Shown: piece after piece, positions 1 through 12,714 of the stretch
How positions within the stretch are numbered: position 1 is the stretch's first letter
Layout: every line of letters starts with the position of its first letter
Source: Epiperipatus broadwayi
Lineage: Eukaryota > Onychophora > Udeonychophora > Euonychophora > Peripatidae
Direction of reading: 5' to 3'
DNA length: 64,000 bases
Assembly: GCA_028023455.1 (NCBI GenBank)
Contig: JAQFVV010000020.1
Coordinates: forward strand, 12,810,385 to 12,874,384
Position numbers and translations under genes: made by a program
Notes under the pieces: model-generated
What the model saw: only the letters and a program-made list of their open reading frames with translations
What the model was told of the DNA's origin: nothing
The model's database searches: none

Positions 1-285
1 CTAAAATTCATTAAGTAATTCATTTACCTATTATCAACAAAGCTGTTTACATGTTTCCTCCTTTTTAATTAATTAAGAGGATTAACCAAAAATTATAAAT
101 TTTAAAAATTCTTAACAAATAAATATAAAATTGTTTAAGCTTATTATTTGCTTACATATAAAATATATAACTTTATTTCACGATCTTTTGGAATATTGTT
201 TTTAAAATTTATTTGCTATTATTATTTTTTAAAGTATATACACAAATATACATACATAATAATTTGTCACAATATATATATAGGT

Positions 286-614
286 GCATGTTAGAAATAA
301 CAAGGAGATATCGAACATGCAATATATGGGTAAGAAAACTAACAGGTGTTACTGATTTCATTAAAAAATTGATACTGAAGTAGAGTTGGTTGGACATATT
401 GCTAGAAGAGATAATAATAGATGAACAATTGAAATCTTAAACTGGATTCTAAGAGATTGTAAAGACCCAGAAAGAGATCACATGTGAGATGGATGGATGA
501 AATAAGAAAGTGTGCAGGGGTGATGTGAAAAAAAGAAGCTAAAGGTTGAAGAAGATGGAATGAACATGGAGACCTTCATCCTGCAGTGGATTGATAATGG
601 TTGATAATGATGAT
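286..614 (+). mobile_element. RTE-like LINE, 5'-truncated 3' end (copy A)
   Basis: This segment matches the 3' end of the LINE at 27.86-30.64 kb (its part from about 30,310 to 30,640). It retains a decayed C-terminal coding stretch in which the pieces RPRKRSHVRWMDEIRKC and EKEAK-RRW-type residues can still be followed, interrupted by stops. The end is a short run of GAT/GATG units, the same tail as in the longer copy. Loss of the 5' part with retention of the 3' end is the usual outcome of incomplete target-primed reverse transcription. No intact frame remains. Its nucleotide identity to the 30.3-kb copy is clear by eye but far from perfect, so it is an old insertion. Confidence 0.8.
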
Positions 615-667
615 ATATATATATTGTAACAATATATTTAAGCCCCTAAAGGTTAAATATAACTTAT

Positions 668-693
668 AATAATAATAATAATAATAATAATAA
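668..693. repeat. (AAT)n microsatellite
   Basis: Nearly pure trinucleotide repeat of about eight units, directly before the first 65-bp direct repeat. It may be the remains of an element tail. Confidence 0.9.
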
Positions 694-1096
694 TTTATTT
701 AACACTCTCAAAAGGCGCGTGCTCAATTAGCTTGAAAGGCTGATATTGGAATAAAATATAATTGCAAGCACGGCGCTAGATAAAATATTTGCTTATTTAC
801 TCATAATTAAGTTTCAGTAAGAATGACGTTTAGTAAATTCTAAGTAATTACACCGACATCATTCAGTCAAAAAACATCGTAAATAATAATTTAAAGTGAG
901 TATCTTACTCACGCTCTCTTTAACAGTTCTTCAGATTTACTCATATAAAAGAATTTGAGTCGTAGGAATAAGAGGGATTCTTTTTATTCCTGCATAAATA
1001 CTATATCTTAGATTGAAGAGGAGAGTATTCATTTATTTAACACTCTCAAAAGGCGCGTGCTCAATTAGCTTGAAAGGCTGATATTGGAATGAAATA
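694..1096. repeat. Two 65-bp direct repeats about 337 bp apart
   Basis: A stretch containing the unusual GC-rich core AAAAGGCGCGTGCTCAATTA occurs at 694-757 and again at 1,031-1,096 with almost no change. The 273 bp between them is richer in CpG than the surroundings and contains a TATA-like ATATAAAAG near 940. Two readings fit. One is 1.2 copies of a tandem unit of about 337 bp. The other is an LTR-like element with a short terminal direct repeat. I found no open reading frame, tRNA-like box or hammerhead core here. The family is not recognised. Confidence 0.7.
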
Positions 1097-1475
1097 ATAA
1101 TTTAAAAAAATTTTCTTAAATAAAACTAAGTTTGTTCTCAGTTGATCTTGTTCTAATTAAGTTATATAGATAGTAGTTAAATAGTTCAATTATCAATAAA
1201 ACAATTTATTAAATATGCTTTTTAATAATCATTTAAAAATATTATTTAGTTTGTTAGTAGATACATAGAAGTTCAATTTTACAATCTAAACAGAAGTAAA
1301 TATTACAGTATACTGTTTAAAGTAGCTGTATGAAATAAGCTTCTATAGATGTTTGTCAGTTATGGTTTATTAAATAATGTTAAATTTCTATTTTGGTTTG
1401 TTTAGAAATCAAACATCTTTAGAATAATAGATAATAAAGTATTAATTATTTAGGTAATGTTTGAGTAAAAAATAG

Positions 1476-2812
1476 TTGGTAATCATCTGAAATCCAGGCA
1501 TGGCCACCTGATGGCATTGTTTATGTGTCAAAACACATAAGAATGTTGTTTCTGCGGCTGTCCTTATGGCTAATACAACATTTATATTATATTAACCCAT
1601 TGCAGTGGCTTTACATGCCACTGCACAAAAATATTACAGCCTGCTTTGTGCTTTGAATCTATTTACACATATTTGTTCTATTCATAGCTGATTACTATAT
1701 CACTTGAGGGTATTTTAATTTCAAATCAAATAACTTTTCAAATCTCCATAATAGAGTAATGTCATTTATATTTAAATAATGTTGTTAATTACTAATAATT
1801 GTCATATGGTTCCCACCTTCCCTAAAAAAATGTTAATATATAAAAAATTGGCAAAGGGTATGTTCGAATATACTTTGACAAAGCTCACGCGCTAAGTCAT
1901 GTTTCTCTGTGGAAAATAGACGAGACCAATAAAAGGTCTGAGAAGAACATGCAATTTTTAAACTTTTCAGAATTGCTGAGTACAGAAAGTGAGAAAGACT
2001 GCGTCCTTTTTTCAGGCACATAATGTTCTCCCAAATACCAGACTGTTTTTATTACAGCAATAAAATAATAAATAAGTTGAAAAAGTCCAAAGTTTGTGTA
2101 CTTTTTTTTCATTTCATTAGAAATTGATAAGTATTTGGATTACCTTTTTTCAGCGGGGTTAAAATAAATGACTATTTTTGTTGACTTTTTGTTAATAATA
2201 ACAGTACAAAAGCCCCCCAAAAAGCTGTTTATTGTAGAAGCCAAAAAAAAAGGCTAATTCAAACGAAATATAAATAAAAGTAAAAAGTGAAAAAAAGTTG
2301 TTTAAAAAAAAAGTTATTGACTTTTTGTTACAATTATTGATCCGAGAGTTGGGGTTTCAAAACAATTTTTTACCCCCCAAAAACACAAAAGTTACTTTTG
2401 ATTTAATAATAAGAAAAACAGTTTAGTCAACCAAAAAAGAAAAGAAAAAGGTAGAACAAAGTTGAAACAAGTCCCAAATAATTGTACCATTATACTTTTT
2501 CGGCAGGGTTAAAACAAATTTTTTCATCATGAAAATTGTTAAAATCAGAAAAATAAACACAAAATTAAATTACCAAAATTTGTTGAATAAAGAAAAATGT
2601 CAGGTTAAAAAAAAAAAAAAACGAAAATGAATATAAAAATTTGTTTAATAAAAAAGAAATCATGTTATAAATGAAATAAAAATTTGTTTAATCAAAAAAA
2701 AAATCATGTTCTATAAAAAAAAGTTGCGGTGGCCCGGTAGTGTTACATTTGATTGACTTTGTATAGCATCAACACATCAAGTGGCCATGCCGGGATTTCA
2801 GATGACTACCAA
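1476..2812. mobile_element. 1.34-kb non-autonomous DNA transposon with 38-bp TIRs
   Basis: The ends are inverted copies of each other: positions 1,476-1,513 and 2,775-2,812 match at 35 of 38 bases, starting TTGGTA(A/G)TCATCTGAAATCC. The tetranucleotide ATAG lies directly outside both ends (1,472-1,475 and 2,813-2,816) and fits a 4-bp target duplication. The interior encodes nothing recognisable. Its right half is peculiar, with runs of A, short C runs (around 2,210 and 2,375) and two copies of a GGGTTAAAA-containing motif (near 2,155 and 2,505). A 4-bp duplication occurs in several cut-and-paste superfamilies, so I do not assign one. Chance flanking identity of 4 bp is possible; the TIRs themselves are not chance. 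Confidence 0.75.
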
Positions 2813-2816
2813 ATAG

Positions 2817-5800
2817 TTTTAGATTTGATAAATTTGTTAGTTAAATTTTATTTTATTATATTATTATATTTAAAAGTTGGTTATCCTGAAATACATGTGT
2901 ATGTATAATGTTTAAGTGCATGTGTGTAAAGTAAGGCTGGGAATTAATAAAAGTATTAATTATTTAAAAAAATGAAAATAATACTTTACAACAGTATTGA
3001 ATAATAATAATTATCAAGTAAAATAAAGTTAATAAGTGTTTTAAATAAAAAAGGTATTTAATTAATCAAGAGTGTAGTTTAAAATAAATATATTATTTAA
3101 TTAAGTTAAATCATTATTTTTTCTTAAAGATGATTATGTAACAAGTCTAGACATCATGTGATTTAGAAGTTTCTTTAATTCAAAGGGTCAAAGTTAAATT
3201 AATTAAAATATCAGCTTAATGCTAGTGTTAAATGTCCTACCTCTAATACTTTAAATTTGATTGGACAATGGCATGGCATGTGGAAATAATGCAGCAAAAA
3301 TACACACATGCATTAGCACTTAAATAGGGTTCAACACATATTTGCATTGTCACCTTTAGATCGCTCTAACTCGGCCATTTTATTAGTTACGGTGATCAAT
3401 TTACACTCGATTTAAAGCTTAGAGCAAGGCCTGTAAGATGCTGCCCTCTCTTGAATTATTTTATAAGTAAAAAATCAATACTAGAAGTGTTTCAAGTTTA
3501 CAAAAGAAGAAGGCCAGTTTTGATTGGTTGGATAATATATTCTCAATTCTTATTTGCTGATGATCACAATAAATATTTTTTCACTGCTGAAAATGAAAAT
3601 ATGTTTTAGAGTGTTTTTATTATTATTTTTCATACATATTACAAATTATTTCATAAAATCTGCTGAAAATATAGTTATTTTACAAAAGTAGTAAGGTTTT
3701 ATTAAAAAATTGTATACTTTACATGATTGTAAATTGAAAAACAAAACATGATAGCAATAATTTTGACATCCTGTCAAGAGTTTAGACTGCCTCAAGCTGT
3801 TTATTTAATTTTCAAACAAAGATTAATGTTTTAGAATATTTTTCTGGCATTTATTTACATATCATAATGTACTTTTTTAATAATATGCTGAAAATATAAT
3901 TATTTTGAGAAAAACGCTAAGATTTTGCTAAAAAATTCTTAAAAAATTTGTAACGGCAAATCTGGGAGGGATATAAATGACATGTTGCTTGTAATTTGCT
4001 CGTAATGTTTTCTTTGATTTTTCTGCTTTTGAATATTTCTATAAAATACAAATAAAAATATATTTTTGAAAAAAACATTCGTTTACTTTCCTAACATTAC
4101 AAATACTTAATATACTTTTTGAAAACGGAACTAAAATTAATATATATTAAAAGATGAAAATATTTCTATCAAAGAATTTGTCACTTGATCAATTAAAAGT
4201 TTCAGAGTTTTACTTCACTTGGCCAATAATAAAAATGATCCTCGAAAGAGTTAGTGTATAAAAGGAGCAGTTTTTAAAAAATAAAGTTTGAGGTTGAAAT
4301 TATAGAAAAGGTGATATTAACAATTAAAAGAAAGAAAAAAATTAACTAGTTTTCACTCTTTTTTTATTTTTCAAGTTGATTTATCTGAATGAAGAGGTAA
4401 AAAACTAACAATTATACTTGCTTTACACTTCCTACAGTATATGTTAAACCATGCATTTAATAATGATAGTCATGAAAGAATGCTAATTTCATATTATTTA
4501 AAAGAAATCTGATAGAACATCAGGTGATAAGCATGCATTTTGCCTTATCATAAAATTATTAGTTGATTTGAACTTTTAACTTATTATCCATTAATTCTAA
4601 AATCTATCATATATATTTCAAACCTGACTTTAGTTATCATAAATTAATTTATTGATTATGATGTCACTAATTGTAACTTTTAAAACCAATAAGTTATATG
4701 GAGTATTATTAGTAAAAAGACAGTTGCAGCTTCTCTTGTTACAAACAAAAGCTGAAGCAATATATATATATTTAAAGAAGTAAAAGATGAATTATCTTAA
4801 AGTCTCAACACACTTTAAAAACATGACAAAATGTGATATCTTCAAAATGATTTTTATAAATTTAATAGAGAAAAAATTATTAAAATTGACTTTTTTTAAA
4901 CAATTAAAAAGACATTTATTGGTATTTTTATCTTTCAGACAATGTCAATAAAAGATATCATCATTATTATTATAAAGCAAGTATCCAGAAATAATCTACT
5001 CATTGACTGATAGTTTATTTTGTCACTCGATATAATTCAAATTCATTTTATGCTTACAGATTCATTAAATAATGAAACACTTATGACATATTATTTCACT
5101 ATTAATTAATCTGCTCTAGGCAATCCAAAACATTATTTTATTGCATTGAATTGTAGCTACAGAAAATATTTAAATGAATTCCTAACTTAAACTTTTATGT
5201 GTGTATTTTCTTTTAACCCCTATAATGAAAGACTCATAATATCTTCCAGCCAAAAAAAAAAAAAACATAAGAGATTTTTGCTAAAGGGATTATTTCTCAT
5301 TATGGAAATTTAACAGGTAAAAGTGTCTAGCATATATAAATGTATTTTATAAATTTAAAATTTGTTCTTGATATTAGATAATTGTAATTTTATATTGTAT
5401 GATTATTTCTTTAATATTTTATATGGTTTTACAGGAATATTTATGATATTACTTGCTGCATAAGGATTTGATAAGAGAAAATATATGTGAAAGGTTTTAT
5501 ATATTGTAAAGGATAGCTTACAATGTAGATATTCCTAACAGGTTCAAGCCTACTTATTGAACCCAATCTATTTGGAATTTATATTAATAGTGGGAAGATT
5601 ATTATTTGTTATTATTATTACATATATACATATAATACATGATAAATTACTAAGTTATGATAAAGAAAATACAATCAATATTTTAGAAATAATATTGTAT
5701 ATATATAAAACTATTTGATTAAATAAACTGTAATGTGTATATATATATTTTAATTTAAAATTGAATATTAATTTATAGTTAAATGAATTTGGGATGACCT

Positions 5801-6446
5801 GAAGTTAAATTGGGGTGCACATGTGTGTGAAAATAAAACTGATTTTATTATTATTATTATTTTTTTTTTGTAATAAATGCATTTAAACAATACATATAAA
5901 AATCTAAATGAATTTAAACAATAGGCAGTTAAAAATCTTAGCATTATGCGCGTGAAATGTATAAAAACAAAAGACAGTTTATAAATGGTTCTTCTTATTG
6001 TTATAGCACATGTAACAAAAGACAACAATTTAAAGTAAAATTTAGAACACTAAAATGGAGTTTTACTTTTTCTTTTAGTTAAATTATAAACATTTAAAAA
6101 GTCAAATGCTGTAATTAAAAGTTTATCAAATTCAAAGGAAAGAAAGTGAAATAAGAAATAAGAATAACTGATAAATTTTTAAATAATTAAATCGTGTTTT
6201 AATAGTTGTTGGAGTAAATTTGAATATTTTAAATCTTTTCAAAAAGAATAATGAGAATTAAGTCTGCTGAAAATTGGAAAAGAAAAAAAATGAAATAATT
6301 TTCCTAATACATATTTAAAGCATTTCAATACTATTCAATACAAATATATGATTATAAATAATTATTAAATTGTACTTTAATATGAAAATGGGCTAGAGCG
6401 AAACATGCTATTGTGGCTCATGGTATTTCCTACCAGCTGCATTAAA
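2817..6446. other. AT-rich stretch, no gene seen
   Basis: No supportable gene. It contains one pair of diverged direct repeats of about 118 bp (3,598-3,715 and 3,827-3,945), both running into TGCTGAAAATATA(A/G)TTATTTT, and a possible third partial copy near 4,010. Short open frames on both strands have no family signature and are what AT-rich sequence gives by chance. Confidence 0.6.
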
Positions 6447-6480
6447 TCTCTCTCTCTCTCTCTCTATCTATATATATATA

Positions 6481-6521
<41 letters not shown>
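6447..6521. repeat. (TC)n/(TA)n compound microsatellite
   Basis: Two blocks of CT dinucleotides, each followed by a block of TA dinucleotides. The second repeats the order of the first, which suggests a duplication of the compound unit. Confidence 0.95.
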
Positions 6522-8012
6522 TTCTACTTTATTGTAAACACACAAGAAGATGCCTGCAGTCCAAAGTAAACAAGGATTGGAATACTTTATGGTGAATCAA
6601 ATGAGGATCAAGATGTTTACCATTAGACACAACTATAGGAGACACCATTGTACCTATCTATCCTTGCTAAGGAAAATGATTTACTAAGTGAAACTGCTTT
6701 GAAGAATAACTTGCCTATCGATCAACTACTACTACTTTTATTAGGATGATTTTTATGAACTTTGTTCCAATTACAATTTTTTTTTAAATCAAAGAATCAA
6801 TATTGTAAATTTTTGTTTATTTATTTATTTATTTTTTAAATCTTGTTATCTATCTGTTGTATTTTCACACTCTGATGCTGAAGCCTCATTTTTCAGAATT
6901 AGCAAAGAAGAAAAGGGGGTATTATTCATTTTGATATTTTTGATATTTTCATTATAAATAAAATTTAGGTAAACCCATCTGCTTCACATCAGGTTATCCA
7001 TATAAATATTGAGGTGAGACTATCTAAATTTATTTTCATAGGTTAAATTACAACACTTATAACATACATATTATATGTTTTATTTTGTGATTAACCTTGT
7101 ACATATATTTTCCAGTATGTTTGACTAATCAACTAGTATCTGTCTCTATCATATATATAAAATGGGGAAACTTGTTAAATAGATTAACATTTGTAAATAT
7201 ATAATTTAGCTAGCCAGCATCTTAATTACATTAAATAACTAAAGTTTATTTTTCTATATAATTATGATTTGTAGAGAATGATTGACATAGGTGGATTTCT
7301 ACCATGGGGTATAAGGGTTGGATCTAGAGGATAATTAATTAGTAAGATGATAGAGGTTCACTTGTGACACATGTACATATGATGATTATTATTTTTTTTA
7401 TATATATTTTTTTATCATTACTATTGTTGTTATACTTGATATTTATTATTGTTAATAAATGTTTGAGAGTTTGTATTATTCCAGTCTCTGGTTTATTGAG
7501 TTGTCCTGACATTCCACAGTTTATAAATAATTATACATGCACACACATCTATTTTTCTTATTATATAAAAGCTTGAAAATAAAACACATATAATAAATGC
7601 TGGTTATAACCTATATATAGGTGCAGGAGTTGCTGTGTAAATCTGTTCATACCTGCTAAAGGAGTTAAATGCGATATTCTCTCTGGGTTTGAATATTAGG
7701 GCATAATAAAATTTAAAAGGGGAAAAGTGGATGAACTAACCTAAATTGCATTTATTATTATTAAATAGGGATAGAGTTAGTCAATTAAAGTGTATGCAAT
7801 CATTGGTTAAGCATTTCATCAGGTTCTCATTAGCACTTTATTAGATGACCCACAGTCTGAACATAGTTGGATGCAACTTTTTTCCCTTCTAAACCTGGTA
7901 GGTCGCTGCAGATTGTTTCATTAGGGGTAATAAATTAGAGCATATTAACTTATCCCCACACCATATTGCTACATCTGGATAGTAGTACAGTCTGCAAGTT
8001 AGTTGGACCATA
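6522..8012. other. AT-rich stretch, no gene seen
   Basis: No supportable gene. From about 7,600 onward the sequence is less AT-rich and more complex than its surroundings, which suggests a decayed mobile element leading into the repeats at 8.01-8.21 kb. The short segment near 7,617 (AGGTGCAGGAGTTGCTGTG) looks like the start of a dispersed repeat, but no RNA polymerase III B box follows it. Confidence 0.5.
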
Positions 8013-8205
8013 CATTACATCTGGTGCACCATCATTGGGCTTGGTTAGTTTATGATTGTTGATGAAGAGTACTGCCCATTATCTGGTGTTTGCAGTGTTT
8101 GGGAATAGTTGTAATCATTCTGTCCGTTATATCTGGCATCATCAACTTTTGGGACTAGTGATCATCGTCCCGTCCATTATATCTGGTGCCAGCAACGTTT
8201 GGGCT
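8013..8205. repeat. Four diverged direct repeats of about 49-64 bp
   Basis: The motif CATTATATCTGGTGN followed by CANCA and TTTGGG recurs at 8,013, 8,077, 8,126 and 8,175, with spacings of about 64, 49 and 49 bp. The last copy is the cleanest. The context is relatively GC-rich and non-coding. This could be the leader or LTR edge of a retroelement or a private minisatellite. I could not find a paired copy elsewhere in the window to decide. Confidence 0.6.
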
Positions 8206-9429
8206 CTATAGATAGGTGTATCATCACATAAATACTTTGTGTAAGTTGGTCATAGATTGTGATCGAACCAGCTGATTGTTGAATCTGATCTATATATCTA
8301 AGTGGGAATCTTCCTGTTCGTTATAATATATATCCAGGTAAATATTTTATTTTAATAATTATTAAGAGTTCTTTGAGTTAGTATTTGATATGATATATGA
8401 AATTATTGTATTGGGTAAAACAGCCTTTATATTTGGTATATGTAAATATGTAGAATGTCTGAAAGCTCTTATATAAAATTTAAATAGCATGTAAAATTAT
8501 AATATGTAGTTTATACCATCATGTTTTGAGATTTCAAGTACTTCTTTTTAATTTTTGAAAATTTAACAAAGAATAAGATTCTAGTAAACAACAATAGCAA
8601 TAAGATATACAATAGCTTTAAGATAATGTCTCATTAGACTACCATTATATATTTACAATTTAAATAAAATAAGAAAAACTCTTTATTAAAATAAAAAGTA
8701 AAATACTACAATGGCATTCATAATATCATGAGTAGATAAAAGATTTTATGGCTACCCAAAACATCACACTAATAAAATTTAATTTTAATCTTTTCTAAAA
8801 TAAAACTAATCAACTGTGTTTTCTTAAATTGATGGTGAATAAAATCAAGTGATCTTTTAATTAAAGCAAAGTAATCTTATTAAATAAAAAAAATGACTAA
8901 AGTGGTCTTATACCAAATAGATGAATAATTTCTATTAAATAAAATAACCTTTTATTCTGATGCTTTCGTAACATCAGAAACCCAATTTATATAAAATGAT
9001 TTTTATGCAAAATTTATGCTCTCAATGCATAATAAGTAAATATAGTTGGGTGGTAAACACTATAATTAGATTTCTATAAGAATGCAAATGATAATAAAAG
9101 ATCAATTACTTGAATTAACAATAAAGTAATATTTATTAACAATAATAACATTTATGGAACAAACATCAAACTATATTACACTTATGGAACAAGTACCAAG
9201 TGATTTTATAAATAGTTTACAGAATTTATTAATAAAAAAATATATCAAAAAAATTATGTTTATAAATTTGAAAATATGTAGTAATGATAATTACAGGTTA
9301 ACAAATCTTTCTCTAGCTTTAATGATTATAATAAGTTCTCCCATTTAATCTTCACCAAACAATTATACTGTCCCTCAGTGAAAATATTTGACACTTTAAT
9401 TAAAATATAAATTTACCAATTCTTATTTT
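8206..9429. other. AT-rich stretch, no gene seen
   Basis: No gene, tRNA-like box or paired terminal repeat was recognised. The open frame near 9,154-9,348 has no family signature and very AT-driven composition. Confidence 0.6.
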
Positions 9430-9533
9430 TAGTGATGAAAGCTGAAGATATATATCATATTATAAACCCACTTAATTCAAATAGTGATGAAAGCTGAAGA
9501 TATATATCATATTATAAACCCACTTAATTCAAA
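9430..9533. repeat. Perfect 52-bp tandem duplication
   Basis: Positions 9,430-9,481 and 9,482-9,533 are identical over 52 bp, beginning TAGTGATGAAAGCTGAAGAT. Complete identity against an otherwise decayed background indicates a recent duplication or a copy-number polymorphism. Confidence 0.97.
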
Positions 9534-10148
9534 TTTTAAATATTAAACATTTTATCAGATTTAACATCTTGAAATGCAAAGCAGGCACAACTATAAGAAT
9601 TATGCATCTAAAATAACACTCAGATTATCAAAGAGTGTAAATAAGGTAAGAATGACTTTCTACAATACGTTAAAGATATTAATTGCCAGGAAAAAATCAT
9701 GGGCAGGCATTTCATATAGCTTTAAACAAGAGTATAACAACTATAATCCTCACTAAGGAATAATAAGATAAAGGCAAATAATAAGATGACAGCATGAACT
9801 CAAAGGAAGTTTTTATACATGAGGCAATAATGACCTATGATTGTGTCAGTAGTCAGGGAAATCAGAATGAACTATCAAAAGAAACTAACAATAGGAGTTT
9901 GCCTTCATAAAGCATGGCATGCTTAAATATCATAAAACAAACAATAAATTTACAGGTAAAATATAATAAGCAATAAGAGAGAGACTAAAATACTATCTCT
10001 TAGTGACAAAGCATGACTTTTTTAGGAACAGAAGCACACTATATAATCTTTTTCATATAATGTTTTTATTTCACTTGCCACATCAATTTTCACATAATAG
10101 TACCTAATATATACATATTACAGACATCTAGAAGAATATCTGTAAATC
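9534..10148. other. AT-rich stretch, no gene seen
   Basis: No recognisable gene or element. A 60-codon open frame at 9,574-9,756 lacks any family signature. Confidence 0.6.
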
Positions 10149-10583
10149 AGATAATGCATTATCAATATATTTTTATCTTCCAACTGCTTTTAGCTTTCTT
10201 AAAAGTTTTAACTGTAAATTAGATTTTAGCATTGTTTGAACTTCTTATAATCAACCAATAATGCATTGGTCAATGCATATATAAACAATTAAACTGTTGG
10301 TAAAAAATTGTAAGTCACAAGAAATTCCATACAAAAAATAATGAGTTTGAATTGAGCATTCTTCTTTTTTATGTTAATCAAACTGTGACTAGTTTAAATA
10401 TAGATAATACATTATCAATATATTTTTATCTCCCAAATGCTTTTAACATTCTTAAAAGGTTTAACTGTAAATTAGATTTTTGCATTGTTTGAACTTCTTA
10501 TAATCAACCAATAATATGTTGGTTAAACTCATTCTTAGCCACATATAAAAACAATTCAATTATTAGTAAAAAAAATTGCAAGT
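10149..10583. repeat. Segmental direct duplication, two copies about 253 bp apart
   Basis: Positions 10,149-10,315 and 10,402-10,583 align throughout, both starting AGATAAT(G/A)CATTATCAATA and both containing TAACTGTAAATTAGATTTT. They differ by several substitutions and small indels, so this is an older event than the 52-bp duplication upstream. No coding content. Confidence 0.9.
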
Positions 10584-11351
10584 GAATTTTTTAAACTGAA
10601 TTTTAATTAAAGCTTTTGAAAATTTTAGTGAATTTTTCTATGGAAGCACTCATTCCATTCAATATATGAATGCTACCTCCCTGCTTTTTAATAATAATTC
10701 ACTAGCAAGACAATAAAACACAAGAAAGAGAGAATGTCACAATCTCATTAAAATAACAAATAAATGATGAATAAAACTGATACAAATAATGAACAAAATT
10801 AACATAGCTAAATATGAATATAAAATTGTGGCATAATAATTAAAGAATAATAAAATATATACCAGCTTCTGTACTCTTCAAGCATTTTGAACACATTCAT
10901 AAAATAACTTCAGAAAGGGGACAAGCATATAGCATTTAAAATATTAATAATCTGACAATACTATGAGAACTTAGTATAAATATCTGTTATGTTACATATA
11001 AAATTATACCAAATGCATAGAAATAAAATACATGATATTTTAAACACAATATATATTTAAAATTAATAATTATATCCATTATCAAAACAAAATAAAATAC
11101 AGTCCTCCACATTGATATTTCTAACCATTATGGTAGATGCCATCATTAAAGAGTTCTGGAATTTCCTGAAAATTTTCTGGGATATTGTTAAATATATATT
11201 AAAGCATCACACACACAGTAGTTCACAATATAAAAAAAACAACAACAAATATTTGAATACAATAATATGATTAAATATAGCTGTTCTGATATAATAAATA
11301 CAACAAATATTAGTTATATTTTATAACACAAAGTAGGAATAAATTAATATT
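10584..11351. other. AT-rich stretch, no gene seen
   Basis: Nothing recognisable on either strand. Confidence 0.6.
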
Positions 11352-11700
11352 CATTTTATAGGCACAGATTGTATCATTTATTAGCAATTATTATTATGAA
11401 GGAATAATATTCTTGAAAACAGAGAATTGTACATTTTATAGTCTATTATATCAATAAGTTACACATTTATTCTGAAATACATTTTATCTTTCATGAATAA
11501 TTATACCAATAGCAATAGTTTTCAAATACACATTTTATAATTCATTACTGGATATAATGAAGAGCAAATATTCTGAAAAATGGAACATAATAAGTTTTAA
11601 GAGCAAATTTCAATAAGGACATTTTATAATTTATTAACAACTATTATTATAAAGAGCAGTAATTCAGGAAATGGAGCATAATAAGTTGAAAAGTAAATAT
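11352..11700. repeat. Decayed tandem repeat, units about 50-90 bp
   Basis: CATTTTATA-type starts recur at 11,352, 11,432, 11,480, 11,531 and 11,620. The first, fourth and fifth units share the order TTTATTA, ATTATTATAA, a GAGCA/GAATA block and a TTCTGAAAA/TTCAGGAAA block. Divergence is high, with indels between units, so this looks like an old minisatellite rather than an active array. Confidence 0.6.
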
Positions 11701-12714
11701 TTAAAATTCTGGAGAATATATTAAGCTTATACAGATAAATAATATAGTTAAATTCTCAAACAAATGTATTTAATATAATAAAGTCAAATACATCAAGCAT
11801 ATCTTTCATTTTTTAAATTTTAATGCACACATATGAAAATCATTTACAATGTTGTCCTTATAATATTCATAATATTTGTTATGAAGGGAATAAACATCAG
11901 ATAAATATTATTAATTATTAAATGAATTATATACTCTCTTTAAATATAGCATCTCAATAGTCAGGCATATTAACATATTAAAAGTCTTTTGTTAAAGGTA
12001 AGCTGACTAATTTTTTAAAGTTAAATTATATTTTTCACTTAATATAGTTTTATTAAGAAAAGCACTTACTCCATTCATACACTAGCCAAATAAGTTTCAC
12101 GAATAAAGCAAATACGCAATAAGTCTTTAATTATCTAATTATTTTCTGTAGCAATAAATATTCATAGAATTATTTTATTGTTTAACAGTCCTACAATTCC
12201 AGGATAAAATTTTTTATTTCATGTAAAATGAAACTAAATTGGAAGAGCACATATTTGAGATAGATAAAATATTTAGCTTTCTTTTACTATAAAAAATTGT
12301 ATAAAGTTCACAATAAGAATAAATAGAATATCTTTAATATTAGAATAAAATATTTTTAAAGGCTTTTCTAATGTCCCTAGGAAATATCTTTTCTAAATAG
12401 TGATTTAAATATATCATAACAAGGGAAATTAATAAAGTCTATATATAGCTGGATAATATCTTTTATTTTGCTTTAGTGTTTAAGCAAATTTAGAAGAAAA
12501 TAATTCTATTTTTGAAATGTTTATGATAAGCTTTTCCATAATGCAATATCTCGATAAACTTTAAAGAATTATAATTTCACTGTTGTAGACAACCTGGTTA
12601 CTATTACTTTAACAATGCATTTCTTTTAAAACTTTAAAAAAAATTAAAGCAATTAAAATTTGATTAGACAAATATGAAGATAAGCAGACAAAAGATAGGT
12701 GTGCAGGTGTTTTT
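11701..12714. other. AT-rich stretch, no gene seen
   Basis: No recognisable gene or repeat. The 3' part expected for the adjacent minus-strand LINE is missing here. Confidence 0.6.

Noticed and set aside
1833-2112. Overlapping minus-strand open frames as a transposase of the 1.34-kb element
   Set aside because: Too short, in two competing frames, with no DDE-like or DNA-binding motif.
5768-6028. 86-codon minus-strand open frame as a gene
   Set aside because: Composition is driven by AT-rich simple sequence, including an ATT run, and no family signature is visible.
11352-11700. CRISPR-like array
   Set aside because: Repeats are diverged and of variable length, spacers are not unique fixed-length units, and the window is eukaryotic.
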